Positions 26,942 to 39,037 of a stretch of DNA of 64,000 nt are shown piece after piece. Positions within the stretch are counted from its first letter, which is position 1; each line of letters starts with the position of its first letter. The notes below the pieces were generated by a model. That model did not search any database. It was not told where the DNA came from and saw only the letters and a list, made by a program, of their open reading frames with translations. Where the stretch lies: positions 1,310,690 to 1,374,689 of the forward strand of contig RSEF01000027.1 of the NCBI GenBank assembly GCA_003993805.1, read 5' to 3'. The position numbers were made by a program, and so were the translations under genes. The stretch comes from Himantopus leucocephalus (taxonomy: Eukaryota > Chordata > Aves > Charadriiformes > Recurvirostridae).

Positions 26942-28175
26942 GTCCTCAGTACAAGAATTGTGTCTCAGATATTGGGGGTCACCTGCAGCATATCCTCCTC
27001 TCCTGGACAGTCTGTGTTTTGATATAGAAATTAAAAGAGTTACAAGTCACAGCAGAAGCAGACTCTATTTCCAGGTTTCCCAGCTTTAACAGTCAGCTTA
27101 AACAGGACTGAGACACGCACACGAATGTGCTCCCTGAACCTTCACCATGGGGGCACAAGAGAGGAAGAAAATTTAAACCTTAAACCTACACGGAGAAGGG
27201 AGAAACAGCCCCATTTGTGCAAAAGTAAATTGGGAAACAATTACATGGTGCGGGGGAAAATTACAGTAGTAGCCAGTAAGGAAGACTTCTCTTAATCATC
27301 CTGTACTAGCTCAGTGAATCGGAAAATCGTGGCAAGTCTGCCACAGAATATACTGCCCAAACCTCGTATCAACTGCCGAGCTACATAATATTTAGCTGCT
27401 TGGACAGCAAAATGCATTGCTTCCCATAAAGCATGCCTCCCAGAGAATTACAGTCTCTTATTTGTCATGCCAAGGTGGGTGTGTGGGGGGAGAGGATTGG
27501 AAATAAATGCTACAAACGCTCTCCGTTGTGAGTAGGGAGTTAGTTTATCTCTTCAGCCCAGAACATAAAACCCACAGCTGCGAGTGGAAACAAGCGTTAT
27601 TTACAGTGCATCTTTTTTGATGAAAGCCTCCTAGAAGGGGTGAGGAAGGTGTTTCTTCTTCATCACAAGTCCGACCCTTGGCTTGTGTGGACATGGGAGG
27701 AATAAAAAGTGTGAGGTCCCTGAAAGGAGAGGAAAAATAGCGTTTTCCTACAAGGTGTTTTCCCAGGGCCACGCTGACACATCTGCAGTGCTTTTCATTA
27801 TGGTGCCATGGAGCCCTTAATGAATGCAGCCAGGAAAATGAATTCCTCCACGGCTCCAAAGCCACGGGGGTTCTCAACCTGTGGTTGAGCAGTCCCAGAC
27901 CTGCTGGCCCAAAATTGCTTCTCGTGCTGGCTCGTCTGCTTTCACAAATGCTTGTCACTAGAGGAGCCAAGAGTGGAGCCTGGATGTATGCAACACCTCA
28001 TCACATGTAACCACCAGATGAACCCAAGTGTGAGCATTGGTCCGTGGGCTGGATGAATAGTGCTGGTGTACAAGAAAAAGGAAGCTTTTGGCAATTGCTC
28101 TTGACTTTGTGGGTATTCTTGCTTGGGCTTTCTGCCTGGGCACCTTCAAGAGCATTCACAGTTCCTCCTTGCACC

Positions 28176-28190
28176 GTGTGTGTGTGTGTG
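28176..28190. repeat. (GT)n microsatellite, short
   Basis: Fifteen bases of uninterrupted alternating G and T. Confidence 0.9.
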
Positions 28191-30352
28191 ATTGCAGAGA
28201 GACCTGCTGCCCAGCTAATGGAAGTAGGAGAGGTCCCCGGCGCCAAAAGGCTCCCGAGCCTTGCCACCTCTCGATAGTGCCTTCCATCCAGGAGCTGTAT
28301 GCATCCACCCAGCCTGTACACCCCTGCAGCTGGGATGAGGCTCTGTTCAGCTCAAAACTCTGCACTTTGGGAAAAAAAGAGCCCATTTCCAGCACAGGGA
28401 TATGACCTGAAAGAGAATCAAGCTCACGTGCATCTGTTTTATGGGCAAGCAATTCACTGTGCCTTTGCATCTGTGAGCCGGGAAACACGATGCTATATCT
28501 CATGGCACGTTACTCCTTAAAACTAGTTGAAGCATACCCAAAACAAGTTATTTTTCATTTTATTTTAATATGCGAGATTGTGAGAAGCTATTTGATATTT
28601 AACTTTGCAAGAGCTAAAAGAATGTCTTTAGCAATGCTTAGCTGGCTCCTCTCATGAGAGTATCTCAGCTCCTAAAAAAGGTCTCAAAATCTCTTCTAGA
28701 AAGCACCTGCCTTTAAAGAACAACTTCAGAAATGCTGTTCTTGAATGTAAAGAATTGAGCTTTGTGGATGGTAATGGACTTGTAAGGCAACTTGCAAAGC
28801 TGGTGAAAGTGAGATTTGGGGAACATGCACAAAGGCATCGACGTTCCATAGTCTTTGGATGGAGCTGGCTATTTTTGCAGATTTCCCCACCAGCCTGGTA
28901 ATAAGCAGCAATAAATTGTAGCGGGAGAACCTGGAGATCCCCAGTCATTTCAACACAAGACTTAAGCTTCTTCCTGCTCCCAGGCCGTGGCACGGAGCAG
29001 GGGAGGAGAAGGGCAAAGTTGTCCGCTGTGGAACCAGCTCTCGGCTTCTTTCTGTGCTCAGGGAACAGTTTACGGAGTGGGTTTGGTGTTAATGGGTGAT
29101 TGCATCTTGCTGCTCTCCAGGAAACTTCTCTTTTCTGCAGCCCCGTGCTGGGTTTCCAGAGCTGCTTAGGGCAAATTAAAAGAGGGGGAGAATGCAGGTT
29201 GTTCCCTCCTCGGTGCAAGGGAGGGGATGAGAAGAGGTGGTGCTGACCCACCACAGCTACTGGTGCTTTCAACTGCTTTTACAGCACGGATGCACCTGCG
29301 TGAGTGTAGGACAGACCCCACAGCTCCTGCTTCGCTCCCCCCTCACTCCTCCCGTAGCTTTGGCCATCTGTCCTGTGTAGGCTGTGAAACTTTGGGACAT
29401 CCCAGTCCCTGAGCCCAGAGTGTGGATGCTGGAGGAGAAAAGAGCCCCAGGCACTGCCTGTTCCCCCAGCAGGGTTGGGAGAGCAGGGATCCGTGAGCCC
29501 CTGCTGCAGCCCACATCCCTCTCTGATGGACCCAGGAGGTGGGCGCCAGGAGCAAACTGGAGAGGGTTGTAGGGCCTTTTTACTGCATATTTGGAAGATC
29601 TACTGGGCTGTCTGAGCCCAAACCTGTCATCATCTGGCTAGGAAAGCCTTCATGGCTCCTTAAACAACCCTCCTCTTCCTCCTGCTGGAAGCCATGGCAG
29701 CACGGAGAGGTGCCTGCTGCCTCTCAACACTTCACACTCCTTGCTTCATTGCTAATTTTTCCTTAGGTTTCCCCTGGGACACTGTCTTGCCCAATAAATA
29801 GAGACATCAGCAGCAGCTCCGCAGACACCAGGGACAGCAGAGCAGATTGTGCAGGGTTTCCCATACGGCTCTCACCTTCAGCTGGCAGAGACAGCCCTCA
29901 CCGCTGTGGCATTTGCGACCATATCTCAACCCAAAGCTGCTTCGGAAAGTTTTGCTGTAGCTGAATCAGGCCAGATGAGCCTCGTGGAGGTTCTTCCAGG
30001 GAGGCAAAATAGCTGCCTTCCTCCCTGAGTTTCTCTCTGCTCCATTTACTCAGGCCCTCCGAAGTTCAGCGAAATCCCTCAGCTCTTTTGAAATCAAACA
30101 TCCAGAGACAAAGCTAAGCAAAATAAATTCCTCCTGTCCCAGGCTGTCACTCTGAGTGGTTTATACCAATAAGGAAGGCATTAGTCACTAATACCACGGG
30201 GTCTGTAGGTATGTTTGTGTATTTTATGGCATGTTTTCCCACTGTGTGTGCCCGTGGTGGCTGTGTATCAGGAGACTCAGGTGCCTACCAGCTAATGGAG
30301 GGTCTTTTGGGACATCTGTACTCATGGAGAGCCCTTCTCTACCTACAGGCGC

Positions 30353-30379
30353 GTACACACATGCGCACACATACACACT
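30353..30379. repeat. Imperfect (CA)n repeat
   Basis: CA/TA/GC alternation of about 27 bases with several interruptions. It lies inside a long chance open frame, which explains the His/Thr-rich translation there. Confidence 0.7.
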
Positions 30380-30814
30380 CTACCTCCCCCGCCGCTGCTG
30401 CTCTCCAGCTGCTTCCAATGGCACGGAAAACCCAAGAGATAAGACCACGTTGGAGGAGGCAGAGGAATAATCCCACACCCGGCTGTTTTCCCCAAGGTGC
30501 TGAACCTTTTCCTCTGCAAACGCTCAAAAACCTTGCTCTTGCTGCCGCTTTCCCACCAGCCTCCCAGAGCCCACAGGCTGCTCGCTCCCACGGCCGGGAT
30601 GGGGCGCTGAGTGGAGAAAGGATCAGAAAACACTTGAGAGGAAAATGTGGTCTCATCTCGTTTCTAACATTTCACAGCGAAGTGTCAATTTGATTCAGTG
30701 AAATCCACTTCAGGATAAAAGTTGAAATGAATCACTTGGACTTTCTTGTTTAGTTTCAGAAATGCTGAAGTATTTTATTTGAGGTAGTTAAAACAGACAG
30801 TTCCAACTTATCAC

Positions 30815-31040
30815 TTTAATCCCTTTTATTTTTGACATGTTGCTGTACTGAAATACTGATGGCATTTTATAATAACAAACCCACCTAATTTATACTAAAT
30901 AATATACGTGCGTAGAAACCTAGTTAATATCATATTTAATATAAACTCTTTATAATATATGAAGCCTAGAATAACACAATATAAAAACCTGTCATGCTAT
31001 AATATAGTTCATATTTTACAGTAATAAAGAACTAGCATGC
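30815..31040. other. AT-rich block
   Basis: About 225 bases dominated by A and T, with many TAATAT, TATAAT and AATATA words and hardly any CpG. It stands out from the flanking GC-richer DNA. It could be an old low-complexity repeat or a matrix-attachment-like sequence. No gene is evident. Confidence 0.6.
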
Positions 31041-31839
31041 AAACAGGCCCACATCAGTGTTACCTTCATGTTGCTCTGATTTTTATTCTGATTTATTTTA
31101 CGCGCATCGTGGAGCAAAACAACATGAATTGGCCCCGGCCCACTTTGCAGAGCAGGTTGGACTGGGCTCCGCTCCAGCAGGACAGGAACCCATCACAAAG
31201 CGGCAGCATATCCGAGGGAAGCCATCAGGAGAGGCTGTGAAACGAACCTACCCCAGCTGGAAGATCTCAGCTCAGAAGCACCGTTTCCAAGGCCTGTCTA
31301 GACAGGGAGAACAGAGGGCTAATTGCTGCCTGGCTCAGCAGAGCTCTGCTGGCTCAAATCGAGCTGCTGAGGGCACCCGCAGCACACCCTGCCCGGGGAA
31401 GATGTGCTCTCTGGGGTCGCGGGTCCACGTCCCACGCATGGCTGGTCCGACAAATCCTTCTGGCTGCTCTCGCCTGGGGAGATGAAGGGAACGCAGCTAT
31501 GCCTTCATGTCCTGCAGTCCCAGCTCAGCGGAGAAAAGGGATCGGGGTTTAAACTGTCTGTTAAGAGCGTCTCTCTGAACAAGTAAACTTGCTCATCCAG
31601 TGGGGGAGAGCATACAGCACAGAGAGCCATAAATAATGCATAGATCTCTCACATGGGGTTTGCTTCAGCCTCGCGTTCCTCAGAGAGTCAGCAAATATTA
31701 TTTTTCTATTCTCTTTTGTGTTTCTGTTGAATGGTGGGCGGCTCTGGGAGAAAGGAAAGTCGCTCAGAGGTGCTGCGCTGATCTACTTCTACATCTTCCT
31801 CCCCCTCTCCGCTCCTCTTCGCTGCCTTCCCCAAAAGCC

Positions 31840-32025
31840 TGCGTACCCGAGCGCTGCCGGCGAGCGGCGTCAGGTCGGCAGCGCTGCCAAGCTCCCCCGG
31901 AGGGTTGGAGTTGCAGCTGGGTTTGGGAAACAGATTGGCTTAATGTGTTAAGCTAAACGCAGAATTTAGAGCGCGTAGCAAACAGGGCAAACCGCAGCTC
32001 AGCCGCGGCGGTGCCTGGGACTGCC
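31840..32025. promoter_or_regulatory. Small CpG cluster inside the intron
   Basis: I count about 18 CpG dinucleotides between roughly 31,850 and 32,026, while the surrounding intron is CpG-poor. A short unmethylated element or an internal promoter is possible. No TATA box or coding exon is evident beside it. Confidence 0.3.
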
Positions 32026-34512
32026 GCCTCCCAAGAAAAAGAAGCAGAAGGATTTGGCTGCTGGGGGATGACAGGAGACAAAAATGGGAATTTCACTCCA
32101 GGCTAATGGAAACGCTTCCCTGAAAACAGGTTTGAAACTCCCCGGGACTGCTGACAGGGGGGATCCAAAACTCACAGCTGCTGAGCAGGTGCCTGAAATC
32201 ATGATTCATTGGTGTCGCCTTTCCGGTTCCCAAAACGCTAACAAGCTGTTCAGAACCCAAAACTGCTAATTATGTCTCTGAGACCTAAAAAGAGTATCCA
32301 GGATGCCTTCATGCTGTTAAAATAGTCCAGACTGAATTGCTGACAGACTATCAAAAAAAATCTGGGATTACTTAATGAGACCCTAGAGTCTGAGTGCATG
32401 ACTAGGTTTTTGGTACCCCAAATCTGCTAAAAAGGTGCTCAGGACCCTGGTGCTTCTCTAAGCCCATTTTTTTTTTGAAGCAACCTGAGAATTTGAACCT
32501 CCACTCCCATGTTTCTCTTGCACTGTCCTCGTCTCTCTGAAGGAGTCCATCCTTCAGGTGGGCTTTGTGACCCATGGGTTGTTCCAGCTGGATGCAGTAT
32601 TTCTTCAGTGTTACAGCCACTGTCTGAATCACATGGATCAGTAAATGGAGAGCAGCTCTATTAAAAGCCACTGTACGGAGTGGTGTCACACTGACATGTA
32701 TTTCTTCTTCTACAGAGCATCCTGAGATGACTTCAGTTCTGCAGAGTCTGACCTACTTTAAAGCCAGGCTGATTTTGTCCAAGCAGCAGCTGCATTTGAG
32801 GACAAAGAGATAGAAGGAAAAGCTTCTGAAATCCGAGTCCAGTTTCCTGGTCACAGGCTCCTGCCCCCAGTAAAATTCAGAGCTGCTGGACTTTGGTGTC
32901 TGCTCCTTGGCTTTCCCGACACGTCCTTCCCAAGCACATGCTGTAGCCTTGGCTTTCACAGCAAAGAAGAAAGGAAAGCAGTCGCTATTAGTCATTGCAT
33001 CATTTGCACAGCCATCAAATGGGAGAAGTAATTAACTCAAACATGTTTATCTACAGTAATTATGAATTTGCATTGCTCTCTCTATCAACAAAGTGGATTG
33101 GGCTCCCAACACTCTCTGAAGTATTCACATAGCCCGTGCATTCCCTTTTCTGCATGAGTCCTGGATCTTTAGAAGAATCACATTCAGTCCTGGCTCTCTC
33201 TATATCCTTTCTGTCTCTCAATACCCTCCTGAAGATCTGGGGCTCCTGGGATGTTTCTCAAAGGCCACTCATGACCATGCAATCCATAGACCCTGGTTTG
33301 CTTCCGTTCTCCATCTGGACGATGGGAATGGCAACCCAGATAACAAACCTTGCGGTGGGAACAGAAGATGGTGAAGTGCTTCAGTGCGGCAGTGACTGAG
33401 ACTGTATTTGGATTTTAAGGGAATTTCAGCGGGGCCACGATTCTCCCTGGGATTTTTCCACTGCATTGACAAGAAGTATTCAATCTGCATGGCTGCTAGG
33501 ACTTTCTTGCAAGACTCCCATTCACAGAGTCCCCCTCTGTCTCACACCGCAGGCAGTGTGTGTCACGTAATATATTCTTGATTTGTTTATGAGCTCGATT
33601 CCTCGCCTTAAATTGTGTTGGAGGCTGCTGGGATGTGGGCTGGCTCTGCACGCCACACACACTCCCTGGAAAATGCTCCAGTGAACAAACGTTCATTAAA
33701 AACCAGGAAATGTGAATTATAACTGACTGCGTAAAGGTGCTGGTGAATCGACAACATATGCACACAGCCAAAGCAAATGATCTGGAACACAACAGTGAGA
33801 GATGGAAAAGTCTTTCACATCCCAGTCTGACACGTATCTCAGGGGTGACGCTGAGCTGCTGGCTCGGGCAGATCCTTCACGCTTCTGTCCTGCTGCATTT
33901 TCACCAGCACCAACCTTTTACTGCTGACCAGGAGAGGCGATTTCGATGTCCAAGGGAGCTCTGGCAAAGCCTCCCCCACCCATTCAAATAGCTTCATTGT
34001 ACTTCGTACCAAACAACCAGTATGGATTTACTTTTTAGTCTTTCTCCTTGCTGGCGGCATTGGTTAAGCAGAGCATCCCTCCTTTTGCGGCAGGACCAGC
34101 TGAGATCTAGCCGACCTGATTCGCAGTTTTCCTTTACATCAGGATAATCCCTCTGGAGATGGGTCGTAGGTGAATCTAGCAAAGCACCAAAGGGTTTCGG
34201 TAGCACTAGCTCTGACTGCAGCGCACAGTGCTGTGAGCAGTGCTGTCCTCGCTTTGAGTGGAGATTTTGAGCACAAAATTTAGGATTTAAAAGGGGACAA
34301 AATGGACTCAGAGCAAAATCCCAGTGCTGGTACTAAAATCAAGAAGAAAGGAGGTTGAACTGCACATTCAGCACAAAGCTGGGATGCCAGTCCCAGATTT
34401 GTTAGATAATATCCCCTAAGTCAACAGAAAGTGAGTCTTAATTAGTCCACATCTGGACCTTGGTTTGTCCTAAATGCATTCCCGTGTTGCTTGATGCCAG
34501 ATCTCTAGCTCG

Positions 34513-34532
34513 CTCCCTCCCTCCCTCCCTTC
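34513..34532. repeat. (CCCT)n simple repeat
   Basis: About five tetranucleotide units, CTCCCTCC and so on, giving a polypyrimidine tract. Confidence 0.85.
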
Positions 34533-35865
34533 AGGCATCGGTGCATCTTTCAAGGGAGCTGATTTGCAATTTAAGCCTGTAACACAACCCTGCAAGGCAT
34601 CTTTGACGTGGCTCCAGGTTTGCCTGCGAGTGTTTCCATACAGCTCTAATTAATAGCAACAACAATCACTTTTTAGCAATGGGAGGGGAACCCCGGTGGG
34701 CAGAGTGAATATTTCTCTAACCGCTACCACAGCCTTGTCTCTCTAGGAAATCTGAGGGCAAACTTCCAAATTTCTTTCCTCTTCTGCAGTATATTCCAGA
34801 GCGTGCGGCAGCCCCGCAGGGGAGCCGTGCTTCGTAATGAAAACACAGTGCATTTGCTCTCTCTTATTTATGGGATAATAGACCAGGTGCTCTGTTTCAT
34901 GAGACAATAATCAGAGTTCCCAGGTGGATAAAATCAAGACCAAGTAACTCATTTCTGCAGAGGGAGTGTATTATTGTATTTTCAAATAAGGTTTGCATTT
35001 CTCTCTGTTGTATTATGAGTACTGGAAAGCTGTTGGTCAGAATCAATCTAGCTGATGCTTTTCCCTCTTTTTCTCCTTTAAATCAGAGAGAACTTTATGT
35101 TATTTTTAAGCAATAGAGAGGACAGACCATCTTTCTGGTCCATTTTTGTACAAAGTCTAATACAACAGCATGTCAGGAGCTCACAGGTGCTCTATCAATA
35201 CAGAAGATAAACAAAAATCCCACCACATGTAGTGCCCTGGTTTCAGGCAGATTGGCCATTAGCAAAACCCCCACGAGTTCTTACCGCCCCTCGAAGGTGA
35301 AAACACTGAATGACACTCAGGGATGTCCTAGACATTAATAAGTTTGGGAGATGGTCGGACCAGAGACTGTCTTCAGTTCAGGTGTCTTGCACTCATGTTT
35401 TGCGTAGATGCTCGTAGCAAACAACGTGAACACCCTCAACCACAGAGGCTGCTTCAGCCGCTGTGTGGGATCTTCACACAATGCTGGACAGGATTAACCA
35501 CCCAAAGGACTTGCACCCTGATGGACTAAATACTAATATCTCCATCCAGCCATAGACAGGGTCTGAGTTAATAAAATTTCCAGGTCTGACAAGCTGTATA
35601 TTAAAGTCTTCTTATGGTCAAGAAACACAGGACTCGCACCCTGTGCCTCCGAGAACTGAGGGGAAAGAGCTTTCCAGGACATGACTGTGTTTTTCCAGGT
35701 TTCCCAGGCATCCCACCACCCGGCTGAACCCAGATCAGACGTGCTTAACACCCACGATCCAGGTGTACACCCAGTCTTTTCCTTCAGTAAAGGAAAATTT
35801 TGGTGTGCATCAAATTGGAGAGGTCCTTGAAAGCAGCCTCCTGTTACTGGCAACCACATCATATA

Positions 35866-36330
35866 ATCCCATCCGCAAAGGATGATCCTGTTTTAAAACC
35901 TGCTAGGCTTTTTATCCCCATTATTCCCACTGAGCAGTTACTTCAGGATTTCATTCCTTCAAGCATTAAAAAAAACCTTCCTAACTTCCAGCATAAAGTT
36001 ATCTATGACCAATTTATACCATTTGCTCCAAAGCCAGCATCATCGTTTAGCTGAAATAGCTCCGTTTCCCTCTCAGTGCTTATCCCCTTGACGTATTTTC
36101 TGCAGCGTAATCGCAGCCCTTCACACAGCCTTTGCCTTGCTAGCTTAAACAAGCTAAATTCTCATAATCTTCCCTCCTAGAACAGGTGCCTCTTTTTCTT
36201 AATCCTCCTCATAGTCTCCCTCTGTACCTGTTCCAGTTTGGGTTCAGCTGCTTTGGCACACATGAGACTAACTGTTCACTCTGCACTAGCTTTACCACTG
36301 CTTTCCCCAGTGGTAACATAGCCTGATCGC
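35866..36330 (-). mobile_element. Old CR1/L3-like LINE fragment, minus orientation
   Basis: The plus strand reads as the antisense of a CR1/L3 3' region. It shows 'aaaaccttcctaacttcca', then 'tagcttaaacaagctaaattc', 'cataatcttccctcctag' and 'ctgtacctgttccagtttg', in the family order. It is strongly diverged, with no open frame kept and no young tail. It is the longest LINE remnant in the window. Confidence 0.75.
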
Positions 36331-38985
36331 CATAAGAAATCCTTGGCAAGGTACATAAAGTTAAAACAGCCACTTAATTAAAAAAAAAAAAACAAACTAG
36401 CCAGGACCTCTGCCTCTGGTAGTTTATGTATCTGCACAAAAATTCTCAGGTATGGACTACTCTGAGCCACTGCCTGTATCAGCTGGGATCGACATGTGCA
36501 AAACAAATAGGCAAGGATGGAGCACCAAGAAGGTCTTTGCTCAGCGATGATTGTGAGCAGTGATCTTCAAAATATTTTTTTTAATGCTTCCTGATGGTTC
36601 GTTCTTTCCCTACATTTCAGAGTCCACAGCCCCTGCTGAAGGTTCACCCAACCCCCAGAGAGGACAAAGCTTTGGCAGGATCAATCGAGAGAAGAGCCGC
36701 CAGTTGGCTCAGGGGCAGACGATGGTTTCATGAAGGCAGGTCTGGCAACACCAGCTGGCAACAGAAGCTCCCTGCTATCAGCTCCAAAATGCTGTCGTAG
36801 ACGTAAGTCCACAAACCAACAGAAACCTCCTCTCTGGAGCTGAGCCTGAGCCGCTCCACGTGGCTCATGCGGAGGAATTTGGTTTCTGAAGAGGAAACCT
36901 TTTACATTGCACTCCGAGGTCTTAAATATTATTGTTCCCTGTTGAGTGCGGGTTAAGGGAGGAAAATAGTGGTACTTTTCTCTTTGCAGCTCTCATAAAG
37001 GCATATAAAAACAATAATGAGCCACTCACCACTTTAAGCAGTCAGGCAATGATGAATGAGACCCACTAAAACACTTCTGTCTTTGCCAAGGGCACTCTGG
37101 ATTATGCTTGAACCTGTTTTAACCTTAGCACTTAACCTCCTTTTCCACAAAGTTGCCATTGCATGGCAACAGCCATGATGGAGCTCAAAATAACAAGTCA
37201 AAGGAACGGTTCCCTGAGAGGAAAGGTATATTTACTTCACAGCTGGGGCTGGGTTTTTAAGAAGGGTAATCTATCTACTTGCTAAACCTCAGAATTTTAA
37301 AGAAACAGGAAGATAATTCTGTGTCACTAGTAAAAGGGGGGGGAAAGCTATGAAATTCAACACAGAAGTATTTTTTTGTGACAGTCTGGCATGAAAAATA
37401 CCGGGAAAGAATAGAGCTAAGCATTATTTCCAGCGATGGAGGCTCATACAAATGTCCCTCGCTCCCTTGAATTCAAACCCTTTCTTGGAGTCAAGATCAC
37501 ACAGGCAGCAGAGCGGGCAGTTGACCTCAGGGTTGGGAGAATATCAGCTGAGACCTTTAGACACAAAGTGCTACATTTTGCAGAGACCCCGAAATGAAGT
37601 GGCATCGAAGAGCAGAGCCTGGGTTCCCAAAGGTGCGTTCGTGTGATGCTGCCCTTGGGGACCCATTCCTACATCCCTGGAAAATGTGATAACTCGAGAA
37701 AAAGCTTGATATTGATCCTGCTACACTGTGTCTTGCTTTTACTGTGTGGAGCAGAGGAATACACATTTTCTCTTCATCCTTGGACTAGCCAAAGACCTGC
37801 GCATTGCTTCCACCAGCAGAAAGTCTGCCCAGCTCACAGCCACCACCGCGCTCTTCACACCCGGTGCAAGTTGGGCCAAAGGACCAAAGGCACATCTGAC
37901 AGGTCCCTGGTGCCTGCAAGAAAGGAGCTGAACCTGCCAGGGAATATCCTCTGCTGCAGCCCTTTGCTGACCTACAGCAGAGACGGGAGCCTCCCCTTCC
38001 CCACCCTGAAGAGCAGGCGCCCCTTCCCCTCACCCAGCGTGCACTGGGTAGGTAGAAAACCCAGCGTGGAGCTACTGGAAACTGTCTCTCAACTCAGGAG
38101 CAAGACACAAAAACCTCCTCTGCGGGGCTTCCCAGATGGATACCTCAGGAACACGGGTTTCCTCCCCAAGTAGCAAGCATCATATGTGTAAAACTGGTTT
38201 TTGGTGCATTACTGCTGTAATAAGTGATAAAAAAATCACCATCTGCGTCACTGAATCATCGCCAGCCTTAAGAATCCAGTGAGAAAGGAGCCAATGTCTT
38301 GACTGAAAAACATCTTATTGATGTCGCCTGAGGGGGACCCCTGGTTGCACACCCAATAGCTGGAAAAGGTCAAGCCTGGATGTGCCTGGACAGAAAACAA
38401 AGAGAAACTCTTCCAAGTGGGAGCATGAAACACTGCAGGGAGATGGGGCTGCTTGGGCATACAGCTTAGAGGAGGGCCAGACCACAGCAAAGAATGCGTG
38501 CTGGTTTCTGGGTTTATTGTGTTTAACGAAAGTGTGTGTGCCTTTTTTGAAAGACAAGTGCGATTACAAGAACATACCTGACTCACACCTTTATTTCTCG
38601 TCCTGACAGAAAAAAGCATGGAAGGAATACACAAGCTAAAAGGACGAACAATAACAGTGATAACAACTCACACCTCTTCCCCAGTTCCGAGATTACTTTG
38701 CAAACGGGGACTGTGTGTGTACCTACCTGATTTGCAACAAAATAAATGCACAACACATTTCCCTGTCCCTGGTGACTAAATTGTCCTTGCTTGATCTCTA
38801 GAAATAGTTTGCCACATGAATTTACGTGGTAGCTGCGCTTTACTTTAACCCCCTGCAAGGGGTACCATTACGGATCGTTTTGAAACATGGGAGGAAAATA
38901 TTCTGCAATTAATTGCACCAACAAACAGCCAATGGCACACGAAATGGAGGAGTAATCTTAGGCTTAGAAATACCCTTCCACATTT

Positions 38986-39037
38986 AACAGCATTCCTAAG
39001 TGGAAGGGAGGCAGACGTTTTACTTAGGGATGCTGTT
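38986..39037. repeat. Inverted repeat, 16-bp arms with one mismatch
   Basis: AACAGCATTCCTAAGT (38986-39001) pairs with ACTTAGGGATGCTGTT (39022-39037) apart from one mismatch. A second short pair (CCCTTCCAC / GTGGAAGGG) overlaps the left arm. Confidence 0.85.

Larger units (their letters stand above)
17601..35865. other. Long intronic stretch without recognisable genes
   Basis: The stretch 18.2-18.6 kb is AT-rich and is followed by two A-rich runs at 18.83 and 18.94 kb. The stretch 19.5-23.9 kb is even in composition and lacks known repeats or motifs that I can name. A 28-bp palindrome lies at 24.9 kb, a 17-bp tandem repeat at 26.9 kb, an AT-rich block at 30.8-31.0 kb and a CpG cluster at 31.85-32.03 kb. 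The 206-codon minus frame at 28,652-29,272 and the 160-codon plus frame at 30,211-30,693 have no family signature, and the second runs through a CA-rich stretch. Confidence 0.6.

Noticed and set aside
28652..29272. 206-codon minus-strand open frame
   Set aside because: No domain, signal peptide or repeat structure, and a composition typical of chance. It lies in GC-richer intron, where long frames arise easily.
29821..29840. RE1/NRSF-like site
   Set aside because: Only the right half (CACCAGGGACAGC) resembles the motif. The left half does not match, so a REST site is unlikely.
30211..30693. 160-codon plus-strand open frame
   Set aside because: Runs through an imperfect CA repeat and has no domain.
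37643..38173. 176-codon plus-strand open frame
   Set aside because: It has a short hydrophobic stretch near residues 20-40 but no family motif or splice context. Overlapping frames of similar size exist on both strands.
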